NCBI GenBank assembly: GCA_021432635.1
Contig: MU270073.1
Location: 214,161-278,160, forward strand
DNA length: 64,000 nt
Source of the DNA: Thozetella sp. PMI_491
Lineage: Eukaryota; Ascomycota; Sordariomycetes; Chaetosphaeriales; Chaetosphaeriaceae
Direction: 5' to 3'
Positions 43,895-54,872 of the stretch are shown here, one piece after another. The stretch's first letter is position 1. The number at the start of each line of letters is the position of its first letter. A model generated the notes under the pieces. The model did not search any database. It was not told the origin of the DNA and saw nothing but the letters and a program-made list of their open reading frames with translations. Both the position numbers and the translations under genes were made by a program.

Positions 43895-45831
43895 ATGGCT
43901 GCTGTTGAGATTGGCCAGCGAATGTCCTTTGAGGGCAATTTGTGCACTGTGCGTTTTATCGGTGTTGTGGCCGGCACCACAGGCTCTTGGCTCGGCGTTG
44001 AGTGGGATGACCCCAGCCGAGGGAAGCACAACGGAAGCCACAAAGGGCATCGTTATTTTTCTTGTATGCGCTACTCGAAGTCCTGCCTTCTGAGTCTCCT
44101 GGCTCCCCGGGTCCTGATGTCGTGCTGACACCGTCTCTAGGCAAGTCGTCTTCGGCCACTGCTGCGTCATTCGTCCGCCCCACGCGGCCAGCAGACCAGC
44201 CTCAAGCCTTCGTCTCTGCCCTTCAGCAGAAGTATGCTGGCGATGCAGGCAGTGCAGACGCACCGGGGAAGCAGATCGTCATCTCCGGAAAGGTCGCCGA
44301 GGAAGTAGGCTTTGAAAAGATACGCCGGAAACAGGCCCAACTCAGCGAACTCAAGGTCGTCATTCTAGATGGCGCCAAGGTTGTCTCGCCGTATCCAGTC
44401 GGCGGCGCCGGCAAGGAGAAGACGCAGACTATCCGCGATACCTGTCCCAAGGTCACCGATTTGGAACTAAGCCGGAATCTCTTCACCCGCCTCGGCACAG
44501 TCGTCGAGATATGCTCAGAGCTAGAACACCTACGGACTCTACGTATCAACGGGAACCGCTTCCAGGACGTCGTAGACGACGAGGGTCTGGAGGGCGCCGA
44601 GAAGGTGTTCAAAGGTGTAAAAGAGCTCTCTTTAGAGGAGACAAACTTGGAATGGGACGAGATATGCCACATCGGTTCTAAGTTCCCGTCTCTATCTGCC
44701 CTGGCAGCCGGCAGCAACCTGCTCCAGAGCCTGTCCCCCATCCCGGAGGCAAGCTTCACATCGACGCTTGTCTCGCTCAACCTGGAATACAATGAATTTT
44801 CGTCCATAGCAGATATTGCTTCCCTCACATCTATCAAGTCTCTGCGCAGCCTCCAGTTGAAGGGCAACAAGATCTCTACCATCGAAGCCGCGCACCAGTC
44901 AGCGCCTGCGCCGGTTTTCCCACAGAAACTACGGTATCTTGATCTGTCCTACAACAATGTCACTACATGGGCATTCATCGATGCTCTACCGGCGTGCTTC
45001 CCAGGCCTGACCGCTCTGCGGATCGCTCATAACCCCCTCTATGACAACCCGAGTCTCGATGATCAGAGCACGTCCGAAAACACCTCTACGGTGGCGGCCG
45101 GCGAGACAGGGGCAGCGAAAGCCCCGACGAATGAGTCGGCGTACATGTTCATAACTGCACGATTGCCCATGCTCCAGGCCCTCAACTTCGGCACCATCAC
45201 ATCGGCGGATCGCACAGATGCAGAGATGTTTTACCTGGGCCGCATTGCTCGTAGACTAGCCAGCCTCCCGCAGGACCGAGAACACGAGGTGCTCAAGTCC
45301 CATCGTCGATGGAAAGAGCTCTGCGAGGAGTATGGAGAGCCAGTGGTAGTGCGGCAGAAAGAGGTCAACCCCAACTTCCTCGAGGCACGCCTCGTAAGTG
45401 TGGACTTTTACATCTTAAGCGGCGAACGCGAAGAGACGGCCGATGGGGAAACTGGTAAAAGGCTGCACAAAAAACACGAGAAAATTGAACGGAGCACTAA
45501 GATCCCTAAATCATTCGACATCTACGCCGTCAAAGGAATCGCCGGCAAGTTGTTCGGTTTGCCGCCATTGAAGCTGCGCTTGATTTGGGAAACGGGTGAG
45601 TGGGATCCGGTTGCCGGGTTTGATGAGGAGGAAGGAGACAGCAGCGAGGATGAGGATATGGAAACAGACCGAGAGGGTCAAGGAGCTTCTGGTCCGGTCG
45701 CGAAAGAGGAGACAGGCGAGGAGAGGGCTGGTCGTTGGGTCAAACGCGAGGTTGAGCTGAAGGAAGGTCCGAGGCAGTTTGGCTACTGTGTTGACGGGTC
45801 TGAAGTAAGAGTTAGGGTAGAAAGAAGGTGA
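43895..45831 (+). CDS. Tubulin-folding cofactor E (TBCE)
   Basis: TBCE (Pac2 in budding yeast) takes part in folding and dissociating alpha-tubulin with the other cofactors. Exons 43895-44063 and 44141-45831 give 619 residues. The N-terminal CAP-Gly domain has VAGTTGSWLGVEWDDPSRG and GKHNGSHKGHRYF, with the intron after YFS and joining CKSS. Leucine-rich repeats fill the middle (LELSRNLFTRL, LRTLRINGN, LVSLNLEYNEFSSI, LRSLQLKGNKIST, LRYLDLSYNNVTTW). The C-terminal part (SFDIYAVKGIAGKLFGLPPLKLRLIWETGEW) has the ubiquitin-like character of TBCE, and an acidic patch EEEGDSSEDEDMETD precedes the end. Order and length match fungal TBCE. Confidence in family is high. Confidence 0.95.
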
Positions 45832-46202
45832 AGACTTGGGGCCTAGAGCATTTCACCGAAGCCAAACAAACATCAAACAAGGACAAGCGAGCCTGCAAGC
45901 TGCAAACCCAGACGACATCTATGCTGTCTGCACGTTTGTCCATTTGATCAAGATAGCCGAGAGCCGGAGTTAACAAGAAGCTCACGAGATATATCTTATA
46001 CCAGTGCGCAGGTATGTGCCTTGGTTCAATATTTTATATATCCACCAAACTATCTCGCTCCGTACGTGCTCTTAGTGCAACCAGGTGCCCAGCTGATCAA
46101 CTCATTCTCACCCAAAACAGATAATTGCAGTGTGGACAGCGAACTGCTGAATCTATCCTCAAAAACTATCCGAAAAATCACGGCTCGGCCCATTTCCCAA
46201 CA
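45832..46202. other. Intergenic region, no gene seen
   Basis: Short spacer between the TBCE gene and the CCCH gene. It carries the next gene's leader with no distinct motif. Confidence 0.55.
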
Positions 46203-46838
46203 ATGTCTAACCCGCCTCGGTATGCTAGCCAAGACGCCGCGCAACCTCACCCCCTATATTTTATTGTTCGGCCAGATACGAAACGCCTAACGGACAACGG
46301 GCTCAAGGTCAGTCTGGGCCCTCTTGTCCCGCTTATTGCCGTCGACGAGCTTCCGGATTGGTGTGAGATCATCGGTGTGCCTCGTGAACTGTAAGCAAAT
46401 CTTCTATACATCATACTACACCCCGCAGCTGCAGTTCACCTGGATGGGACAGATCTTTACTGACCGTCTAACAGCAAAGTCGAAGAAACTCTAGGTCTCT
46501 ACAACCTGGGAGCCGTACCAAAGGATGGGGTGTACAGTGTAGCTGTCATACCGAACCGTGGGTATCCGCACTTGTGGGCAGACAAGGGCAATCGGAACAG
46601 CCAGATCGCCACGCCCGAGGGTCTACACAATGGAAGCCAGACTGGAATTGGAAACGATACTACGAACCATGATCTGTGCCCAGATCTTGATCACCGGCAT
46701 CAGGGCATCACCATCGCTTCGCCTTCTGTCCTTGCATCTAGTGCTCTTTCTATCCCTCCCCAGGGAGCTGGCACAAAGGTGGGCTGGCAGCGAACATCTT
46801 TGAACCAGCATCAGGCCAACGCCAGGCCAGCCATGCGG

Positions 46839-46869
<31 letters not shown>

Positions 46870-47600
46870 ACGAGAGCACCTGTCTGGCCACGAACTCATC
46901 TACTACGCCATCGGATATTTCGTCTCATCAGGACGCCGTGGCCGGGGTCGATGGTGCTATTCGTTACTACAGGAGGAGCGGCACAGGCTTTTGCAAGCAT
47001 TGGTGCCGCCACGGGTTTTGCAAATGGGGCAGCAATTGCCGATATGTCCATTGTATGCCGAATTCTACTAAAGACTTGGCCAAGGTCGGCTTGAAAGAGT
47101 TTCCACGCTGGTGGACCGCTGCCATGAACATGGTGCTGGTTGGCAGGCCCGATAGCATGAGCCCATTGGGTATAGCAGAGTCGTACAACGCGCAATCAGC
47201 CGCGGGGGTGGTTGACAGACGCCAGGGTACAAGGGCGATGATGATTCACGGTAACATGCTCATGGGCTTACCTACGGGACCCAATGCCCAGGCTGTTCGC
47301 CCCGGAGTCGAGAAAGATCCCTTCCATCCGACTCTGGCACGAAGGGAGCGCGAAACAACACCTTTGGAGCCTCGAGCTCCCAGGAATAAGCATCGAATCT
47401 CCACAGACGAGGCATTGTCCAGAGAAATGTACGAGGGGAGGGACGGGCGTCATGACCCAGTGAACCAAGAAACCGAGACGGGGCGGGCCGTGGAGAACAC
47501 CACAGACTCCGGCCACCGGGCTCGTCCAGTCTGTGAACGCCCGGCAGCCGGAGCAAAGAATCGTGATAACTCCAGCGCCGAGCATCTCATTGATTTGTAA
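46203..47600 (+). CDS. CCCH zinc-finger protein
   Basis: Exons 46203-46390 and 46475-47600 give 437 residues. A conserved N-terminal domain of about 100 residues reads HPLYFIVRPDTKRLTDNG, VPLIAVDELPDWCEIIGVPRELKVEETLGLYNLG. A low-complexity region with a run of nine glutamines (46842-46868) follows. A single finger FCKHWCRHGFCKWGSNCRYVH fits C-x8-C-x5-C-x3-H exactly. The remainder is basic and disordered with no further domain. CCCH fingers commonly bind RNA, so a post-transcriptional role is likely but unproven. Sordariomycetes have many proteins with this N-terminal block plus one finger, as I recall. The intron is supported by the CTAAC branch and frame. Confidence 0.88.
46842..46868 (+). 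repeat. CAG repeat in coding sequence
   Basis: Eight CAG codons followed by CAA encode polyglutamine in the CCCH protein. Such tracts often vary in length among strains. Confidence 0.85.
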
Positions 47601-48421
47601 TTATGAGGCAGGAAGGAAGGAGCTGCGGATGAATAAGTGTCTGGGTGTATCCCTTTATGCTCTGCTGGTGGGGAGCAGCTCGGCGCAACCAGCCTCGGAG
47701 GTTCCAGCGTTGGCATGGTACCGGGGTTTTTGGCCGGGGTGGGAACCGCAGCATCGCAGGCGGCGTTGGCGTCGTTGCTGTCTTAGTCTCTAGGCCCCCA
47801 AGTTCACCATGCCGGACTTTGCAATGGGACCAGGTATCTTAGTACCTACCTAGGTAGTTATTTCGCATCTAGCACTTCGTGATGATTAACAGCTTAGTAT
47901 GCAGCACCACACGCGATTGGCCCAGCTGATTTTATGTGGGGCCAGAAAATGCCAAGACCTGAATAGTTACCGCATTGGGAAAGAAGGGAATACAAAGATG
48001 GACGCCGGAAACACCTTGGAGACGACTATGGCGCTTTTTACATAGGCCGGACTTAAGAACGAAGATGGAGATAGTAAAGGAAGAGAAACATGCAGCCGTG
48101 TCGTCTTTCGTCGTCTACACGGGATTCTGCACGGAATTAAGGAGCAACACCCTGTGTACGTGCTGCCGGCGAAATGGACAATTCGGCAATCCACTACGAA
48201 GCCACGAGGCTGGCGACGGGCTGTAGCGATGGCTAGGACTCCGGAGTCAAGTCGTTCGCGGCGACGGCATACAAGTATAAGTAGAAGATGCTTCTCTCTC
48301 TGCTCGAGCTCAAAGCATTCATCAGATTGTCATCTCAGATAGCACGAGAAGACCCAACCCGAACTCCAAGCCTACCGCGTCACATACATATATACACATA
48401 CGATACATTGAATCTGGCACC
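47601..48421. other. Intergenic region with a 12-base palindrome
   Basis: No gene seen. CTACCTAGGTAG at 47846-47857 is a perfect palindrome flanked by AGTAC. The stretch before 48422 should hold the reductase promoter. Confidence 0.55.
47846..47857. repeat. Perfect palindrome CTACCTAGGTAG
   Basis: It sits alone in the intergenic region and resembles the TAGGTA/TACCTA arms near 3380-3398. Confidence 0.75.
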
Positions 48422-49621
48422 ATGCCTTCGCTCAACGGGGTAGAGATCGGCCCAATCGGCTACGGCATGATGGGTGAGTCTCAACAAGCTCGATCCCAAG
48501 GCAATAACAGGACGAGACAGCGAGGACTAACTCGCGAGAAAAGGTCTCACCCTTGTCCCCAGCCCGCTGTCGGACGAGGTGACCTTCGCAGCCCTGCGTG
48601 CGTCGCTGGAGAACGGCTGCAACTTTTGGAACGCTGGTACATTCTACGTACGACGACCCTGAGGCCGGCATGCCCCTGGCATAGTCGTGTGATGGAGCTA
48701 ACCAGACGCCGCTAGGGACCGAATGAGACCAACTCGCTCGTTCTGCTCGAGCGCTACTTCGCCAAATACCCCGAGGACGCATCCAAGGTCGTGTTGAGCG
48801 TTAAGGGCTGCTACAACGCCGCTGTTCACCAGGCGGAGTGCTCGCCCGAGTCGATCCGTGCTTCGATAAATGGGGCCCTCGAGCAGCTCAAAGGCCGCAA
48901 GAAGATCGACATCTGGGAGTGCGCCCGCCGCGACCCCAACGTGCCACTCGCGGACTCGTTCAAAGCCCAACAGGAGTTCGTCGACAAGGGCCTGGTTGGC
49001 GCCCTCGCCACCAGCGAGGTGAACGCACAGACGATCCACGAAGCTGTCAAGCTCGCCAAGATCGTCGCCGTCGAGGTCGAGCTGAGCTTGTGGTCTACCG
49101 ATGTGCTAACTAACGGCGTGGCGGCCGCCTGCGCCCAGTACGGGATTGCACTGGTGGCCTACTCGCCTGTCGGTAAAGGGGTACGTGCGCGGAAACTCCT
49201 CTTCCCCCTTTGCATCAAAGACTCTCACGGTACAGTGGAGCTAACTCGTCTGTAGATGTTGACCGGACAGTTCCGCTCACTAGATGACATCCCCAAGGAT
49301 TCCATGCTTCACTACTATCCGCGCTTTTCCCCCGAGAACTTCGACCTCAACGTTCAGCTAGTCAAGCAGGTGGAAGAGCTGGCTAAGAAGAAGGGTTGTA
49401 CTCCGGCACAGCTAGCTATCGGTTGGACCCTAAGTCTTTCCAAGCGGCCCGGCTTGCCTCTTATCATTCCTATTCCTGGCTCGACGAATCCTAAGCGGGT
49501 GGCCGAGAATGCGGTCCCAGTCGACCTTACGCTGGAGGAGCTAGATGAGATTGATGCCACCTTGGCTAAATTTGAGATCAAGGGAAGCCGATACCCTCCT
49601 GGTATCCCTATGGAGACTTAA
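48422..49621 (+). CDS. plr1: Aldo/keto reductase, pyridoxal reductase type
   Basis: Exons 48422-48473, 48544-48647, 48716-49180 and 49256-49621 give 328 residues. The chain starts LNGVEIGPIGYGMMG and has NFWNAGTFYGPNETNSL, VVLSVKGCYN, WECARRDPNVP, SPVGKGMLTGQ, and a C-terminal IPIPGSTNPKRVAENA cofactor loop. The usual AKR aspartate is Asn in NFWNAG, and the usual His is replaced in WECARRDP. Both replacements are, as I recall, shared with fission yeast pyridoxal reductase Plr1, so they are family features. Plr1 reduces pyridoxal to pyridoxine with NADPH in vitamin B6 salvage. The substrate assignment is from resemblance. All introns keep phase. Confidence 0.88.
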
Positions 49622-50359
49622 GCGGTCTTAGACCAGGGTTGGGATAGACACCAACATACGAGTAGCGACTCAGCCTAGTGTACGACTGGTTAGCCTCATC
49701 GAACGAATCTTCGAACTGCGCCGTGAAATGCCCATTGCAGGTATGGCTATCAGACTTGATAGTAATGTGATAACTGTCCACAATGACTTCCAAAGAAGCC
49801 TTCAGAATTGCAGAATTCATGAGAGAATAATCATCATAAGCCATCCGGGGGAAAGGGACTGTCGAGAGACACCTTACCATAATTCGATTGAGATAGAAAG
49901 ACCTTAGTGAGCGGGGAACACTTAAATGTTAATATAAGCTGAAGCGATGCCATATTCTATATCTCATGGTAGACGGCATTGGGCTCTCATGAGACAGTCA
50001 TTGGCGTAGCTCGTCGAACAGAATCGCGGCGTCGCAAAAGAGCAAGGACCCGTCGTGAGTTGGACGAACTTTTTTTATAGGGCTAGGACGTAAGTGGGGA
50101 GGGAAGAGGGTTAGGGTTGCCGGTCCACTCAAGGCGAGGGAACAACTCTCGGAGGACGATCCGCTAGCGATTGGCCCATTTGGCATTAACAAGACAGCTT
50201 CTAACAAATTTGGTGTATTGAACAGGGATATCGAGCGTTGGGGGTATACTGGAAGAAGTGGCCTTCCGCATTATCGCACCACACTTTGTCTACAACCTTT
50301 CGCCTAGCCTGCTCCTCTCCAGGGTTAGGCTTCATCTCGAAAGCTCTCCTCCCACCAGC
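49622..50359. other. Convergent intergenic region, no gene seen
   Basis: Holds AGGGTTAGGGTTG at 50107-50119. Minus-strand frames here have no fungal splice context. Flanking genes converge on it. Confidence 0.55.
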
Positions 50360-52475
50360 TCAAGCCGTGGCACCGTTTACACCGACCACTTCGATCCGGT
50401 TGACGAGCTTCTTCATGTTGGTCCACTCCTCGTTCTTCAGGCCCTCCTTGCCGCCGAGGTCTGGGCCGACCTCGAAAAGTGTCAGGGCCCCGTCGATACC
50501 GCCCGTCGCCAGCCGCTTGCCTTCGTTGTGCTCCCACGCAAGCTTGTTCAGACTCTTGCTGAGCATCGTCCTGCCGTCCTTGCGGGAGCTAGGGGATATA
50601 CGCGCGACCGGCTCTTCCGTCTCTACGGTGATATCCCACAGCTCGAGCCAGCCGGCGCCATCTACGAGCGAGAAGACGCCCGGCTTGACCGGTGACCAGG
50701 CGGCGTCGTATACAACGTCCTCGCGAACAAATTCCATGAGCGGAGCGATGGCGCCTTCGCCGAGGCCGACGGTCGAGGTTGCGGCAGGCGCGCGTACCTT
50801 CCAGAGCTTGACGCTCCAGTCCAAACTAGCCGACAGAACCAGGTCACCGAGATCGACTGGCCCCCTGGCCGGGTGGAAGTCCACGGCCATGACCGGCGCG
50901 GCGTGGCCTTTGTAGCTGACGCGGGGATCAACGCCGGCCTTAGCGCCCGCTCTGTCATATCGGTGGCACGGGAAGATGGTACCCTCTTCCGAGCCGACGA
51001 GGAAGAAAGTCGGGTCAGCCTGGGGAAACGCCATGCACGTCGGGCTAAGATCCTCTGTCTTGGCCGGCTGAGGTGCAAGTAGGGTAAGGGCCTCCTGGGG
51101 CTGCGCGAACATGTCGACGCTCCAACCGCACACAGCACCGTCGGTCGAACACGAGATGATGTTGTTCGCGTTTTGCGTTCCGACAATGTCGACAGAGTAG
51201 ATGGGGTGGGTATGACCCGAGCCCGTAAGAGGCGTCTTCTGAACAGGAGCAGACCGTTGCCTAGTGTCCCAGAGTAGGACCTGTCCACTATAGGAGCCGC
51301 CAATGATGATGTTGGGATGGAACGGCGAGAACTTGGCCGTGAGAATATCGGACTGGGCATGGAACACGTACTCAGGCCGGTCGTGGAGGTGGCTGTTCCA
51401 AACTTGGACCACTCCGTCTGGCTCGTGTGGCGCCGACGGGTTCTTCGTATATGCCGCGAGCACGAGTTCCGGGAATTTTGGCGAGAAGTCGATAGAGCTG
51501 ATCATCCTTTTCTTGGACCACCGCTCGTCGTAAAATTGGGCCAGCTCCTTGACCTTTCGGCGACCCTTTCCTCCCACGTTACCACTCTGGTCATCTTCGT
51601 CGTCTAGGCCATGCGCCTGCAAGGTATAGTCGGTCAGGATGTCGTACTCTTGGTCCAGGGCCTTCTCGATGACCTTAGTTGATCGGTCGATAAAGTCCAT
51701 GAACTCGTCTGACTGAGCCACGGCGTTGAGCTCCTCGGCGGTCAGCGTCCTAGACGGGAAATTCGCCGCCGCGGACGGCTTCAGCACGCCGTCTGTAATG
51801 AGCTCTTTGGTTGCCCGCAGCTCCTCCTCGATTTCGTACCGTATTTTATCTCGCAGTTCTTCCTCCCGGTCGCGCTCCCGCCTGCTCAGCCTCTTACTGG
51901 GCGTGGCGGCCGGCTCCTCGATTGTTGACGCATCAGAGAAGGCACGCACCCTGTTCGGCGGGGTCCATTCGTCTACCGTCTGCACGCCTTTGCTGTACGA
52001 GAAAACCTCCTTGATGGGAGACGGCGGGCATTCGTAGACAGTTGTGAGGGAGACGGCCGTTAGGATCTGAGGTGTTGACGTGGCCGCGTGCCCGATTGCT
52101 GGGCCGGTAATGTCCGACGTCTCGTTGCTGAGCTCTCCGGCGCTAAGAACACTATTCGGCCGGCTTCCCCTTGCCGCTGGCGATGCGGCGCCTCCCGTTG
52201 ATACTGATGTTGACCGCTCCCCGACGAGCTGGTTGATCAGAGAATCGATGTCGCGGCGGGTGTCTGGTCGGATAGGCGGCGGGGCTATCAACTAGGAGGT
52301 GCGCTGTCAGCACATGAAAGGAGCTGTGTAGGATTTGAAGCATGGCAGTACGCACGTCGCTGGGGCCGCCTAAGCTCTGGCGACCGGCTTGGTTGGCGCG
52401 GAGCTCCCTCTGTCGTTTAAGCTCTGCGAGCTTTGCCTTCTTTGCGAGAATCTCATCTCGGCGTTGTTGCTGCAT
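50360..52475 (-). CDS. Cytoplasmic dynein intermediate chain
   Basis: This subunit links dynein heavy chains to dynactin and cargo. Exons 52475-52356 and 52291-50360 give 683 residues. The N-terminus MQQQRRDEILAKKAKLAELKRQ is the charged helix that binds dynactin p150/NudE in the family, followed by LIAPPPIRPDTRRDIDSLINQLVGE. A disordered Ser/Thr/Pro section contains PSPIKEVFSYSKGVQT, the region that binds light chains. Next is VEELRDKIR-like charged sequence and a seven-ish WD40 beta-propeller (SSIDFSPKFPELVLAAYT, GVVQVWNSHL, ILTAKFSPFHPNIIIGGSYSGQVLLWD, NIISCSTDGAVCGW, VLSASLDWSVKLWKV). The chain ends KKLVNRIEVVGVNGATA. It diverges from ATP synthase subunit e. Confidence 0.95.
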
Positions 52476-53174
52476 TTTGCCTACTGCTTAAGCCCATCTC
52501 AGAACCGACTGTTGCCCGGTCGGCGCGGGAGCAAACTCGGAAGCTATCGAGGTCGCAAGACGGCCGAGCGAATGACACGCCGAGGCGGGAAGAAACAAGC
52601 ACTACGTCGTGCTAAGGCAGGTGAAGGTAGGTAGTTGTCTTGTGGAGAGGAGCTCAGTGGAGGTGGAAAGTGCGGGGGGTGAGTTGATAAGGCGTAGCGC
52701 GGTAGGTGGGCGTGGCGTGGGAGGGAGAAACAGCCAGGTCCCCGTCGGCCGTTTAGGTCAACCTTCTTTGAAGTTTCATGCGCGTTGTTCGCGATGGGCC
52801 AGTCAAGAACAGGGGAATGCTGAACCGGGACGGCATGTGCAAGGGGCAAGGGGCGTCAGGTGGTTTCGGCTCCACCGGCTGGCAGCAGCTGTATCTGCAC
52901 TGGCTTCTTAGTGGTCCGAGCTTCGGTCAAGCTGCCAGCTTTTGCTTGGGGTGAGGAATGGCTGGAAGTACGGAGCTGTGGACCCCCCCATTGGCAAAAA
53001 CCGCGAAAAATCCCGAGCTCCAAAACTTCGCCCAAACGATCTCGTCGGCAACCACGAAATCCCTCGATTGCGATTCCGGGACCAATTGATCGCCAATTGC
53101 ATCCCCACGCGCCACGCTCGCTCGCTCCTGAAGCCCTTCTGTCCGCCCCCGACTCGCTGACTTTTTTCTCCGAA
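52476..53174. other. Divergent promoter region of dynein chain and ATP synthase e genes
   Basis: A 699-base spacer between two ATGs. Frames within it are short and overlap on both strands. It must carry both promoters. Confidence 0.6.
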
Positions 53175-53715
53175 ATGTCTTCCGCAGCGTGGACACCCCT
53201 TGCCAACGTAAGTCATACGACGATAATAACAACACCCGGCTCCGGCCCCCCGGGCGGCGCGAAATCCTCCTCCCAGCGAGGTCCACGGGGACACGCCGAT
53301 CTGGATGCGATGCGCGCTCGAGTTTTCAGAGGGAATTGGCTGACGTATGACTTTTGTAGGTGGCCCGGTGGTCGTTCCTCGGACTCGGCGTCTTTACCGG
53401 TTTCTACCACCAGCGATCGATCACTTCCTCGCAAAAGGCCGCGGAAGCAAAGCACGAGTATGAGCACAAGCAGCAGCTCATAAACCAGGCGAAGGAGGCG
53501 TACGCGAAGAGCAAGCAGCCCGCTGCTGCGGCCGCAACAGCCACCACCGGAGGACGTAAGGCGCTATTCTGGAGAACCTCCCTTGGCCCTGTTCGCAGAA
53601 CCAGGCGACTACAAGCAGACCTTGCTGACAGATTTTGGCAGTGAACCAAGACCCAATGGACCCCAAGTTCGATCTCGAGTCTTACTTTGATGCGCTGGTG
53701 AAGCAGAAGCCATGA
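53175..53715 (+). CDS. ATP synthase subunit e
   Basis: Subunit e (Tim11/Atp21 in yeast) sits in the membrane part of mitochondrial ATP synthase and stabilises dimers that shape cristae. Exons 53175-53207, 53360-53555 and 53642-53715 give 100 residues. One membrane segment lies near the N-terminus (VARWSFLGLGVFTGFYHQ) and contains a G-x3-G motif (GLGVFTG) of the kind needed for dimerisation in yeast. The hydrophilic rest is helical and charged (AAEAKHEYEHKQQLINQAKEAY), then an Ala/Thr stretch and the end DPKFDLESYFDALVKQKP. This order fits the family well. The first exon encodes only 11 residues. Both introns keep phase. Confidence 0.92.
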
Positions 53716-54872
53716 GGGAGACACACCCCGGCTGGCGGTATCGGAAAGGGTCGTTAATGCGGATAGGGGATGGAGGAAGGCTTCCCCCCCCAAGCCATGT
53801 GGAGGTGCCTCGGTATTGAGAGAAACATGTCTGCTTGTGCCAGGAGTCGAGGCCATTCAGCGCTCACGGTAATGATGGTCGTCCAGACGTCCGGCAGGCA
53901 TGGTACGGTGTATTATGACGAAACACTGCGGCATAGACATTTCCTATATCGTTTTTTTGGATGCGCTGTACATGTGTACAATAAAAATTAGACGGTTAAC
54001 TAGCGTGTAGCCGACACCGAGTTCCTCGTGCACTGTCGCGCGGCCCATGTGCTTTCCCGAGCCCGCCGGTCTCGTACGATCTGGAGCCCGGGCCGTCACC
54101 AAGAAGACAAGAGCATTGGCAACCCAACGAGACGCAGGCCGACGATTCCGAATACACTGGAGAGATGTGGAGAGATGTATATACTCAATGAGTCGGTTTG
54201 ATCTATTCCTGCCGGCTTCCTGGCCAGCCTTCCCAGTAAGATATATAGTGGACGGAGATGCTCGAGGCGGCACATTGGCCACTACTCTCTGGCAGGATTA
54301 AGGGTGAAATAATGAATAAAAAGCATAGTCCTGTTGTTATCCCAAATTTGGCAACACGAGCATAACTAGATCTTGTCGATATCCTTCGGGGACGAAAGGT
54401 CTCTTCTTCAGTAGGCAACCGGGAGGTTCGAGGAGAGAAGAACCCCTTGAGAAACCGTCTCATCACCCATCACCTATCCTTGGCTCGTTGTGTTCTACAA
54501 TGCTTCGAGCCATGCCAGACTCTTTGCATTCACAATTCCTTGGGACACTTGTATGGGCGAGTCGGAGGAGCAAATTCGGTTAGTCCCGGCACGCTGAGCC
54601 TCTCAGAGGCTCTAATTACTAGTAGACGATGATGGCTGTTCCCATTGACACCTTAACCGACGCTGTCTCACCGCCCGGCAATATCGGAGCCACCCTGGTT
54701 CGTCCCGCCCTTTTCACCCGGGCGTGCCTGCAGCAGGGGTGGCGCCAAGCCAAATTCAGATGCTCTGACGCGGAAGCTCCAAACTGTCCTCTCGCTCGAA
54801 ATCCAATTCGTACTGCGCAGACTCTCTAAACTTCACAACGAAGAGAGGCAGCACCTTCATCCAGTGGCCACC
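53716..54872. other. Intergenic region upstream of stt3
   Basis: No gene seen in 1.16 kb. Small repeats of GGAGAGATGT occur near 54160-54177. A 66-codon frame at 54629-54829 lies just upstream of stt3 and could be a leader ORF. Confidence 0.5.

Noticed and set aside
53360-53644. Single-frame reading of subunit e without the last intron
   Set aside because: It ends in unrelated Arg-rich sequence; splicing at 53555/53642 gives the conserved SYFDALVKQKP-type end.
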